Below are positions 16,198 to 23,458 of a stretch of DNA of 64,000 bases, in pieces. Source of the DNA: Promicromonospora soli (lineage in GTDB: Bacteria > Actinomycetota > Actinomycetes > Actinomycetales > Cellulomonadaceae); the NCBI RefSeq assembly GCF_014653785.1, contig NZ_BNAS01000009.1, forward strand, positions 43,392 to 107,391, in the 5' to 3' direction. The translations under genes and the position numbers were made by a program. Position 1 is the first letter of the stretch; the number at the start of each line of letters is the position of its first letter. Below the pieces are notes generated by a model. That model was not told where the DNA came from. It worked only from the letters and a program-made list of their open reading frames with translations, and did no database searches.

Positions 16198-17562
16198 CTA
16201 GGACGAGTCGTCCCGGGCAGCGGACTGGGGGCGGGCCAGCAGCTCGATCAGCGCGATGAGCAGACCGGCGCCCACGGCGACCCCGACGACGAGGCCCGGT
16301 GTCGGGTTCGCTGCCAGCAGCAGGACGAGGGCCGCGAGCGCGACGACGGTCGTACGGGCGAAGCCGCGATGCTGGGCGAGCCAGACACCGGCCGGGCCAG
16401 TGGTCACTCCGCGGCCCTCGGCCCACAGTCGAGCCTTGCCGAAGCCCCGGCCGACGCCGGCACGCAGGCTGCGCGCCGAGGCGCTCGCCCCGCCGAGGTA
16501 GGCCGCCAGCGCGACGACCAGGCCGAGCACCGCGACGGTGCGCAGCGTGGCACGCAGGAACGTGACGAGCTGGTCGAAGACGACCTCGGCGGCGTCCAGC
16601 CGCGTCACCGTTCCGCTGAGCGCGTCGAGATACAGGCCGCGGGCGACCGCCAGGCCGACGGCCAGGAGCAGCATCGCCGCGGCGAGCGCGAGCCCCGCGA
16701 CGACCAGGGCGCGCAGGTGACGCTGCGCGACGACGACGCCGGCGCCCAGCAGGACCAGGACGACCCACGGGAGCCAGCTCCCCAGCGCGACGACCTGGGC
16801 GTATCGGTTCTGGATCTCGACGAGCTGGGAGGACTGCATGACCGTGAACGTCGCGTTGATGGTGGGCAGGTTCGCCGCGAGCCCCAGCCCGCGCTCGACG
16901 AGCCGGTCCTTGAGCAGGTCGACCATCCCCGCGAGCTGGATGGTGAGCTGGCCGTCCTGGCCCACCTGGAGGACTTCGCCCCCCGTTCCCTGCATGACGG
17001 CGACAAGCTGCTCGTGCGCGACCCGGTTGGCCTGTTCCCACGCGGACGCGAACTGGTCGCTCTCCACGACGCGGTCAGCGGCCCGGCGGACGAATGACTC
17101 GACCCCACTGGTCAGGGGCGCTTCCAGCCGGGGCAGTGCCGCCGCCGCCCGCGGCGCCACGTCCCGCTCGTTCAGCCCGGCGGCGACGTCGTCGAGCAGC
17201 GCCCCTACGTCGATCCGCGTCATCACCTCCGCGGTCAGCCGGCCCGCCAGGGCGGACTGCACCGTCGGGTCGTCCGCCAGGGGGGCGACGGTGGCGACGT
17301 AGCGGTCCGTGTCGGTCAGGGTGCGCTCGGCCCAGGCGGCGACGACGCCTACGGGCGCCAGCAGGGCGCCGAGGACGATCAGGACCACGGCGGCCGCGCT
17401 CCGGGCGCGGTGGCGTGCCGGCCGGTCGGCTGACCCGCCCGGCGCGGGTGGTACCTCGCCCAGGCGTCGGCGGAGCTCCGCGTTCTCCCGTTCCAGGGCG
17501 GCAAGACGGACAGCTACGTCGGACGGCCCGACGCCGTGACCGGCTCCGACTGTGTCGCTCAT
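16198..17562 (-). CDS. Multi-helix membrane protein, function unknown
   Basis: A 454-residue membrane protein. The N-terminus has a short coiled coil (RLAALERENAELRRRLGE), then a transmembrane segment, a large extracytoplasmic region of about 200 residues with RYVATVAPLADDPTVQSAL, and four to five helices towards the C-terminus. The architecture recurs in actinobacteria, but I know no function. Start is the ATG at 17562 preceded by a G-rich site; the frame is open for another 19 codons. The end is acidic-polar (SAARDDSS). Confidence 0.75.
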   Translation of the reverse strand: MSDTVGAGHGVGPSDVAVRLAALERENAELRRRLGEVPPAPGGSADRPARHRARSAAAVVLIVLGALLAPVGVVAAWAERTLTDTDRYVATVAPLADDPTVQSALAGRLTAEVMTRIDVGALLDDVAAGLNERDVAPRAAAALPRLEAPLTSGVESFVRRAADRVVESDQFASAWEQANRVAHEQLVAVMQGTGGEVLQVGQDGQLTIQLAGMVDLLKDRLVERGLGLAANLPTINATFTVMQSSQLVEIQNRYAQVVALGSWLPWVVLVLLGAGVVVAQRHLRALVVAGLALAAAMLLLAVGLAVARGLYLDALSGTVTRLDAAEVVFDQLVTFLRATLRTVAVLGLVVALAAYLGGASASARSLRAGVGRGFGKARLWAEGRGVTTGPAGVWLAQHRGFARTTVVALAALVLLLAANPTPGLVVGVAVGAGLLIALIELLARPQSAARDDSS

Positions 17563-17645
17563 GCCGTCCCTGCCCCTCTGTGCCCGCCAGGTGAATGACC
17601 TGCGGTGTCCGTCCTCCATGCTTCGGGGACGGACGGGGCGCGGCT

Positions 17646-17662
17646 TCCCCCAGAACGGGTGA
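17646..17662. promoter_or_regulatory. 17-bp imperfect palindrome upstream of the membrane protein gene
   Basis: TCCCCCAGAACGGGTGA matches the pattern of 11188-11204 and 15830-15846 with one arm mismatch. It lies about 85 bp upstream of the start at 17562. Confidence 0.4.
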
Positions 17663-17700
17663 GATGGGCTGCCGAACCCGGCTCGGGCGGGCGACGCGAG

Positions 17701-18423
17701 TCAGATCGCGGACATCATCAAAGAGACCGCGAAGCCGATCGCCACCAGTGAACCTGTGGCCACCCCTTCGACCCGGTACGACTCGGGAAGCAGGGTGTTC
17801 GAGACCATCGCGAGCAGTGCCCCTGCGGCAAATCCCTGCGCGAGTGCTCCCGTACGGCCGCTGGCCGGGTCGAGCAGCAGATAGCCGAGCGCGGCACTGA
17901 CCGCCGCGACGAGCACCACTGCCGCCCACATCCGCAGCACCCGCGACCGCGCCCACCCCGCCGCGCGCAGCCCGCTCGACGAGGACAGCCCCTCGGGGAA
18001 GTTGCTGAGGACGATGCCTGCGAGCAGGGCGACGCTGACGTTGCCCTCGAGCACCGTCAGGCCCAGGACGAACGACTCGGGTATGCCGTCGAGCACAGAG
18101 CCGAAGACGATCGCGAGCGGAGCCCCGGTCGCCTGGGCTCCGTCCGCGTCCTTGCGCCCGCCGCCACCCTGGCGGCTCAGCCACCAGTCACCGGCGGTAA
18201 AGGTCACGGCGCCTAGCAGGGTCAGCAGCCCGACCTGGCCGACCGACGCGGTCTTGACCGCCTCGTCGACCAGCTCGAAGGCGACCGACCCGATGAGCAG
18301 CCCGGCTCCGAGCGCCATCATGACGGCGATGAACCGGCGGCTCGGCGCCCCTGCATAGGCGACCAGGGCACCGACCAGCAGGGCCGCAGCGCCGACCGCG
18401 CCCCAGAGGAACGCGACGAACAT
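17701..18423 (-). CDS. ZIP-family metal transporter
   Basis: A 240-residue transporter of the ZIP (ZRT/IRT-like) family with about seven to eight membrane helices. The two metal-site helices are recognisable: GSVLDGIPESFVLGLTVLEG and LSNFPEGLSSSSGLR. A soluble loop (RQGGGGRKDADGAQATG) separates the N-terminal and C-terminal helices, as usual, but lacks the His run seen in many zinc importers. The likely substrate is zinc or another divalent cation moving into the cytoplasm. It ends 12 nt from the next minus-strand gene's 3' region. Confidence 0.87.
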   Translation of the reverse strand: MFVAFLWGAVGAAALLVGALVAYAGAPSRRFIAVMMALGAGLLIGSVAFELVDEAVKTASVGQVGLLTLLGAVTFTAGDWWLSRQGGGGRKDADGAQATGAPLAIVFGSVLDGIPESFVLGLTVLEGNVSVALLAGIVLSNFPEGLSSSSGLRAAGWARSRVLRMWAAVVLVAAVSAALGYLLLDPASGRTGALAQGFAAGALLAMVSNTLLPESYRVEGVATGSLVAIGFAVSLMMSAI

Positions 18424-18435
18424 CAGCTTGGCTGG

Positions 18436-18813
18436 TCAGGCAAGCGCCTTGGTCTTGAGCCTCTCGAACTCCGCCGGAGCGATCGTGCCGGCGTCGAGGA
18501 GCGCCTTGGCGCTCGCGATCTGGTCGGCTGGTGACGTGGTGGCGACGTCGCGGATGTAGGCGTCAGTCTCGCTACGCGCCCGCATCACCGCCTCACTCTG
18601 CCGCTCCGCCATTCCTCGACCGCGCGCGATGAGGTAGATGAGGGCTGAGAGGAAGGGCAGGAAGATGAGGAAGAGGATCCACAAAGCCTTCCACCACCCG
18701 GAGAGCTCCCTGTCGCGAAAGAGATCTGCGACCACCTGGAAAAGCACCATCAGGTAAGCCACGAAGAAGAAGCTGTAGACCATCAGCCAGAAGAAGTCCC
18801 AGAAGTCGTTCAT
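18436..18813 (-). CDS. PLDc_N and SHOCT domain membrane protein
   Basis: A 125-residue protein. Two N-terminal membrane helices form a PLDc_N-type hairpin (FFFVAYLMVLFQVVADLFRD, then WWKALWILFLIFLPFLSAL), followed by a charged helix and a C-terminal SHOCT domain (IASAKALLDAGTIAPAEFER). This arrangement is common in actinobacteria and is thought to organise membrane-bound oligomers; no enzyme activity is expected. Start: ATG at 18813 with AGGGCAGG upstream. A GGGTGA half-site like those of neighbouring genes lies upstream at 18928. Confidence 0.8.
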   Translation of the reverse strand: MNDFWDFFWLMVYSFFFVAYLMVLFQVVADLFRDRELSGWWKALWILFLIFLPFLSALIYLIARGRGMAERQSEAVMRARSETDAYIRDVATTSPADQIASAKALLDAGTIAPAEFERLKTKALA

Positions 18814-18939
18814 GACCTGCCCTACTCTCGAAGTTCCTCCATGAGGCTCGACCCTCGACGCGCTCGTGAGCACGGGGCCGAGAATTCGAAAGTAACCACG
18901 TGCCACGTTCGCTACCTCGTAGAAATCGGGTGAACGCGG

Positions 18940-19200
18940 CTATGCGAGCGACAGGAAGAGCTTCTCGAGCCTCTGCATGTCGGCCCCGCCGTTCTCCTCG
19001 TCGGCCAGGCACTGCTTGAGCCCCGAGGCGATGACGGCGAAGCCTGCCCGGTCGAGCGCCTTGGAGACGGCGGAGAGCTGCGTCACGACGTCGGCGCAGT
19101 CGCCCCCCTCGTCCACCATCCGCACGACGGCGGCGAGCTGGCCCTGGGCACGCTTGAGCCGGTTGGAGACCTTCTTCATCTCGTCCGGGTCGAGGTCCAT
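18940..19200 (-). CDS. CsoR-family repressor of the persulfide-sensing CstR type
   Basis: An 86-residue all-helical DUF156 repressor. It has C35 (GGDCADV) and C64 (LKQCLADE) but Gly at residue 60, where copper-sensing CsoR proteins carry the metal-ligand His. Two Cys without that His is the signature of CstR-type proteins, which form polysulfide bridges. The ATG at 19200 follows GGAGG. The gene is downstream of a Cys-rich small protein gene and close to a divergent CoA-disulfide reductase-rhodanese gene, both fitting sulfide/persulfide control. The perfect palindrome at 19411-19426 is its likely operator. Confidence 0.82.
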   Translation of the reverse strand: MDLDPDEMKKVSNRLKRAQGQLAAVVRMVDEGGDCADVVTQLSAVSKALDRAGFAVIASGLKQCLADEENGGADMQRLEKLFLSLA

Positions 19201-19214
19201 GGTCGATCCTCCGT

Positions 19215-19379
19215 TCAGTTCCCGAAGAGGCGGGACAGGAACGAGCCCTTGGCGGGCTCCTTGGCGTGCCCTTCGCACCGGTCGCGGCGCGGCACGCCCG
19301 CCATCACCTGGTCGACGTGCTCGCCGCAGCCGGCCCACGTCGTCTTGTCGCACGTCTTGCACGTCACAGCTCTGCACAC
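19215..19379 (-). CDS. 54-residue cysteine-rich small protein
   Basis: A short protein starting MCRAVTCKTCDKTTWAGCGE with five cysteines (2, 7, 10, 18, 35) and His residues at 21 and 38, suggesting a zinc-ribbon or redox/metal site. The end, SFLSRLFGN, is amphipathic. GTG start at 19379 with AAGGAGA 5 nt upstream. The CstR-like gene begins 14 nt after its stop, so the two form an operon read from the 19411 palindrome. I know similar short proteins in other actinobacteria, without an assigned role. Confidence 0.75.
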   Translation of the reverse strand: MCRAVTCKTCDKTTWAGCGEHVDQVMAGVPRRDRCEGHAKEPAKGSFLSRLFGN

Positions 19380-19410
19380 GGTGATCTCCTTCGCCAGGTT
19401 TTGGGCGAGC

Positions 19411-19426
19411 ATACCCCCCGGGGTAT
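19411..19426. promoter_or_regulatory. Perfect CsoR/CstR-type operator palindrome
   Basis: ATACCCCCCGGGGTAT: 7-bp arms around 2 bp, with the C/G tracts and ATA ends typical of CsoR-family operators. It lies between the divergent Cys-rich/CstR operon and the CoADR-rhodanese gene and can control both. Confidence 0.8.
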
Positions 19427-19454
19427 CCTCGTCGTCAACCCAGGGAGGATCCAC

Positions 19455-21206
19455 ATGAAGATCGTCATCGTCGGAGGAGTCGCCGCGGGCATGTCCGCGG
19501 CCACCCGGCTGCGCCGCCTGTCGGAGGACGCCGAGATCGTCGTCCTCGAGGCCGGCGACCACGTCTCGTACGCGAACTGCGGGCTGCCGTACTACGCGGG
19601 CGGCGTCATCGAGGACCGCAACGCGCTGCTGCTGCAGACGCCGGAGTCCCTAGCATCGCGGTTCCGCCTCGACGTGCGCGTGCGGCACCGGGTGACCGGC
19701 GTCGACGCCGCTGCCCACACCCTGACCGTGGCCGACCTAGCGACCGGCGAGGAGTACGCGGAGCCCTACGACCGGCTCGTGCTGAGCCCGGGTGCCCGGC
19801 CGGTCGTGCCCCCGGTGCCCGGCATCGACCGCGCCCTCGTGCTGCGCGACGTCGCCGACGCCGACCGGCTGGTCGCCGGGATCGACGGCACGTCCGGCAG
19901 CGCCGCCGACGGCGTCCCCGCCCGCACGGCCGTCGTGATCGGCGGCGGCTTCGTCGGCCTGGAGGTCGTGGAGAACCTCGTTCGTCGGGGCATCGCCGTC
20001 ACGCTCGTCGAGCTCGCCGACCAGGTGCTCACGCCCCTGGACCCGGAGCTGGCCGTCCGCGTCCGCGACGAGCTCGAGGCCCACGGCGTCGACGTCCGCA
20101 CCTCCACACGGGTCTCCGCCCTGACACCCACCACCGCGGTGCTCGCCGACGCCGCGGGCGGCGACGTCGACGAGGTCTCCGCGGACATCGTGGTGGCCGC
20201 GGTCGGCGTCCGCCCCGACACGGAGCTCGCCGCGCTCGCGGGCGCAGCCCTAGGCCCCGGCGGCGGCGTCCTCGTGGACGAGGACCTGCGCACCTCTGTC
20301 CCGGACGTCTTCGCCGTCGGCGACGCCGCGACCAAGCGCGACGCCCTCGCCGCACGCGGCGAGGGCGGCCACGCGACCACGCTCATCCCGCTCGCGAACC
20401 TCGCCAACCGGCACGGCCGGCACGTCGCGGACGTGATCCTCGGCCGGACCGGCATGCGCCCGTCAGTCGGTGCGGCGGTCGTCGGCGTGTTCGGCCTGAC
20501 CGCCGCGTCCGTGGGGCGCAGCGAGAAGCAGCTGCGGGCCGAGGACCGCCGCTACCGCGCTATCCACACGCACCCGAGCCAGCACGCCGGCTACTTCCCG
20601 GGCGCGAGCCAGATGGCGCTCAAGCTCCTGGTCGACCCGGACACCGACCTGATCCTCGGCGCCCAGGCGGTGGCGCACGACGGCGTCGACAAGCGCATCG
20701 ACGTGATCGCCACCGCCGTCGCCGGCGGGCTGACGGCGTCCGACCTCGCGGACCTCGAGCTCGCCTACGCCCCCGCGTACGGGTCGGCGAAGGACCCGGT
20801 CAACATGCTCGGGTATGTCGCGGACAACCTGCGCTCCGGCGACACTCGCAGCATCCAGTGGCACGAGCTCGACGGCCTCGTCCGCCGCGGCGTGACGCTC
20901 GTGGACGTGCGCACCCCGGCGGAGCACGCCCGCGGCACCGTCGAGATCGCCGCCGTGCGGGCACCGTCCCGGGCCCTGAACGTCCCGCTCGACGAGCTGA
21001 GGGACCGGGCGCTGGACGAGATCCCCGCCGGGACCCCCGTCGTCGTGCACTGCCAGGTCGGCCAGCGCGGCCACACCGCGGCCCGGCTGCTCACCCAGCT
21101 CGGCTACGACGTCCGCAACCTCGACGGCGGCTACGTCACGTGGCGGGACGCCACCCGCGCGACGGCAGAGGCCGCCGGTGACGCGCGGCTGAGCGCCGTG
21201 CGGTGA
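19455..21206 (+). CDS. CoA-disulfide reductase with C-terminal rhodanese domain
   Basis: A 583-residue flavoprotein of the pyridine nucleotide-disulfide family. It has the FAD motif GGVAAGMSAA, the single redox Cys C42 in SYANCGLPYY that marks CoA-disulfide reductases, a second nucleotide-binding site (VVIGGGFVGLEV) and the FAD motif VFAVGDA. The last 100 residues are a rhodanese domain with active Cys C533 in VVHCQVGQRG. Such fusions reduce CoA-persulfide or polysulfide with NAD(P)H, releasing sulfide. Start ATG at 19455 with GGGAGGA upstream. Control by the CstR-like repressor is predicted from the operator 29 bp upstream. Confidence 0.9.
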   Translation: MKIVIVGGVAAGMSAATRLRRLSEDAEIVVLEAGDHVSYANCGLPYYAGGVIEDRNALLLQTPESLASRFRLDVRVRHRVTGVDAAAHTLTVADLATGEEYAEPYDRLVLSPGARPVVPPVPGIDRALVLRDVADADRLVAGIDGTSGSAADGVPARTAVVIGGGFVGLEVVENLVRRGIAVTLVELADQVLTPLDPELAVRVRDELEAHGVDVRTSTRVSALTPTTAVLADAAGGDVDEVSADIVVAAVGVRPDTELAALAGAALGPGGGVLVDEDLRTSVPDVFAVGDAATKRDALAARGEGGHATTLIPLANLANRHGRHVADVILGRTGMRPSVGAAVVGVFGLTAASVGRSEKQLRAEDRRYRAIHTHPSQHAGYFPGASQMALKLLVDPDTDLILGAQAVAHDGVDKRIDVIATAVAGGLTASDLADLELAYAPAYGSAKDPVNMLGYVADNLRSGDTRSIQWHELDGLVRRGVTLVDVRTPAEHARGTVEIAAVRAPSRALNVPLDELRDRALDEIPAGTPVVVHCQVGQRGHTAARLLTQLGYDVRNLDGGYVTWRDATRATAEAAGDARLSAVR

Positions 21207-21215
21207 GCGAATGAG

Positions 21216-21277
21216 CGCCCCGACGTGTCAGCCGTACAGGTCACCCCAGTGACCTGTACGGCTGACACGTCAGGGCG
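21216..21277. terminator. 29-bp near-perfect hairpin terminator
   Basis: Arms 21216-21244 and 21249-21277 pair over 29 bp with one G-T position and a 4-nt loop. It lies between the ends of the convergent CoADR-rhodanese and ABC permease genes, so it can stop transcription from both sides. Confidence 0.85.
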
Positions 21278-21282
21278 TTCCG

Positions 21283-22566
21283 TCACTCGTACCGCAGCGA
21301 GGAGATCGGGTCCTGCCGGGCCGCCCGCAGCGCGGGCAGCGTGCCGGCGAGGAACGCGATGGCCATGACGCCCAGGACGACCGCGACCACCGTGACCGGC
21401 TCGAAGGCGATCAGCGTCAGCCCCGGGAGGTCGGTCAGCAGATCCCCGGACACGCTGCCGACCAGCTGTCCGACGCCGATCGCGGCCAGGACGCCCAGGG
21501 CGCTGCCCACCAGGCCGATGACCACCGCCTCGATGCTGAACAGGGAGAAGACCCGCGCGCTCGACAGGCCCATCGCCTTCATGAGCCCCACCTCGCGCGT
21601 GCGCTCCTGCACGGCCATGAAGAGCGTGTTCACGATCCCGATGCCGGCGGCGACCAGCGCGATCACCGCGAACCCGTTCAGCACCAGCACTATCGCGTCG
21701 ATGACCGCGGTGATGGTGCCGAGCTGGTCCTCGAGGGTGCTGCCGGTGTAGCCGGCGTCCGCCAGCCGGTCCTTCAGGGCCGCGGCCTCCTCCTCGCCGG
21801 CGTCGACGTCGAACGAGACGGAGGCCTGCGCGTAGCGGGTGGTCTCCGACTCGGGTGCCCCATTGGTCTGCAGGTCGTAGAGCTCTTCCGTGAGGACGTC
21901 GTTCGGGATCGCGCCGCCCATCGTGATGACGCCGGGCTCGGCGACGCCGACGACGGTCGCCTCGGTGGTCACCTGCTCTCCGGTGGCGTCGGTGACGGCC
22001 AGCACGACGGTCTGCCCGACGGCGTCGGCGGCGCTGCCCAGCTCCAGCGGCTCGAGGTAGCTCTCGGGCAGCACGAGCTGCGGGTCCCCCGCGTCGAGGT
22101 CGACCTGTTCGCCGGACGCCAGCTCGACCTTCATCCCTGGCACGAACTGGGAGATCGACAGCTGGTACTTGGTCCCGTCGTCGTACTGGACGTAGTCGGC
22201 CAGGACGCTCTTGGCCGGCTGGACGCTCAGCACGCCGTCGATCCCGGCGATGGTCTCGATGTCGTCGTCGGTCAGGGCCGACGTCGTCGTCCCGGGCGGC
22301 CCGTCGGCCTCGATCTGGTTGGGGTCGTACTCCGCGGGCCCGCCGTCTGCGGGCTCGTCCTCGTTCGTCTTGGTCACGGTCATGACGTCGTCGACGCCGA
22401 CCGAGGCCACCGTGTCGTCGATGTACTGGTTGATGCCGGTGCCCAGGCCGTTGGTCAGGGACAGCGTGAAGGCGCCGATGAAGATGGCCAGCACGGTCAG
22501 GCTGGTCCGCAGCCTGGACCGGAAGGCGTTGCGGAAGGCGGTTGCGACGATGTCGACGATCTTCAT
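21283..22566 (-). CDS. ABC transporter permease, MacB/FtsX type
   Basis: A 427-residue permease with the four-helix FtsX/MacB topology: one N-terminal helix (LRTSLTVLAIFIGAFTLSL), a large extracytoplasmic domain of about 240 residues (60-290), and three C-terminal helices starting at IDAIVLVLNGFAVIALVAAG. TREVGLMKAMGLSS is the cytoplasmic coupling helix. Such systems export peptides or act as mechanotransmission units in antimicrobial-peptide response. It overlaps the ATPase gene by 4 bp (ATGA). A divergent sensor kinase and regulator suggest an inducible envelope-stress system. Confidence 0.88.
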   Translation of the reverse strand: MKIVDIVATAFRNAFRSRLRTSLTVLAIFIGAFTLSLTNGLGTGINQYIDDTVASVGVDDVMTVTKTNEDEPADGGPAEYDPNQIEADGPPGTTTSALTDDDIETIAGIDGVLSVQPAKSVLADYVQYDDGTKYQLSISQFVPGMKVELASGEQVDLDAGDPQLVLPESYLEPLELGSAADAVGQTVVLAVTDATGEQVTTEATVVGVAEPGVITMGGAIPNDVLTEELYDLQTNGAPESETTRYAQASVSFDVDAGEEEAAALKDRLADAGYTGSTLEDQLGTITAVIDAIVLVLNGFAVIALVAAGIGIVNTLFMAVQERTREVGLMKAMGLSSARVFSLFSIEAVVIGLVGSALGVLAAIGVGQLVGSVSGDLLTDLPGLTLIAFEPVTVVAVVLGVMAIAFLAGTLPALRAARQDPISSLRYE

Positions 22567-23258
22567 GCCGCCACCCCCGCGGGCGCGGCGATCAGGCCGT
22601 CGCGGATGTAGATGCTGCGGTCGCACCGGGACGCGAGGTCCTCGTCGTGCGTGACGACCACCAGGTTGATGCCCTGCCGCTGGTTGAGGTCGAACAGGAT
22701 GTCCTCCACGACGGTGCCGGTGGCCGTGTCCAGGTTCCCGGTCGGCTCGTCGGCGAAGATCACGCGCGGCTGGTTGATCAGGGCCCGGGCGATGACCACG
22801 CGCTGCTTCTGCCCGCCGGACAGGTCGTTGGCCTTGTTGCCGGCCTTGTCGTCGAGCTCGAGCTGGGCGAGGGCCGCCATCCCGCGGGCGGTACGCTCGC
22901 GCCGCGAGACCCCTGCGATCTTCAGCGGGAGCGTCACGTTGTCCAGGACGCTGGCCTGGGCGTTGAGGAAAAACTGCTGGAACACGAACCCGAAGGCGCT
23001 GTTGCGGGTCTGGTTGAGCTGCTTCGCGGAGAGCCGGGAGGTGTCGGTGCCGTCCAGGGTGATGGTCCCCGAGGTCGGCCGGTCGAGCAGAGCGAGCAGG
23101 TGCATCAGGGTCGACTTGCCCGAGCCGCTCTTGCCGATGATCGCCATGGACTCGCCCTCGGCGATGTCCAGGTCCAAGCCCTTGAGCGCCTCGAAGGCGC
23201 TGGGTCCGGACCCGTAGGTCTTGTGCAGGTTGCTGACGGAGAGCAGTGGGGAAACCAC
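22563..23258 (-). CDS. ABC transporter ATPase, MacB/LolD type
   Basis: An ATPase of about 231 residues with Walker A IIGKSGSGKSTLMHL, Q-loop FGFVFQQFFL, signature DLSGGQKQRVVIARAL, Walker B VIFADEPTGNLD and an H-loop (VVVTHDEDLA). It powers the adjoining permease. I favour the GTG at 23258 because GAGAGG lies 8 nt upstream; the ATG at 23276 has no clear ribosome site. The divergent gap to the sensor kinase has repeated TACCGCC motifs that may be the operator. Confidence 0.9.
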   Translation of the reverse strand: MVSPLLSVSNLHKTYGSGPSAFEALKGLDLDIAEGESMAIIGKSGSGKSTLMHLLALLDRPTSGTITLDGTDTSRLSAKQLNQTRNSAFGFVFQQFFLNAQASVLDNVTLPLKIAGVSRRERTARGMAALAQLELDDKAGNKANDLSGGQKQRVVIARALINQPRVIFADEPTGNLDTATGTVVEDILFDLNQRQGINLVVVTHDEDLASRCDRSIYIRDGLIAAPAGVAA

Positions 23259-23353
23259 GTCGGCCGCCTCTCTCATGTGTTGCCGGGGTGCTGACGTACT
23301 CAACCCTCGGCGACGAGGCGCCCGTACGAATCCTCCCAGCGGTGACTCTCGTG

Positions 23354-23391
23354 TACCGCCGTGGTGGTACTCCCGGATACCGCCTGGGCGG
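23354..23391. promoter_or_regulatory. Tandem TACCGCC repeats between ABC and two-component genes
   Basis: TACCGCCGTGGTGG (23354-23367) and TACCGCCTGGGCGG (23378-23391) are direct repeats 24 bp apart, each itself partly palindromic. They lie between the divergent ABC operon and the sensor kinase and are candidate sites for the NarL-type regulator. Confidence 0.45.
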
Positions 23392-23458
23392 GACGCGACC
23401 GCCTGCCGGGTGCGGGATGCTTGGCACGGCAGCGCGAGGGGACAGGACGGGGGACGAG

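Noticed and set aside
18940-19200. Copper-sensing CsoR
   Set aside because: The His of the Cys-His-Cys copper site is Gly here, and no copper ATPase or chaperone gene is adjacent.
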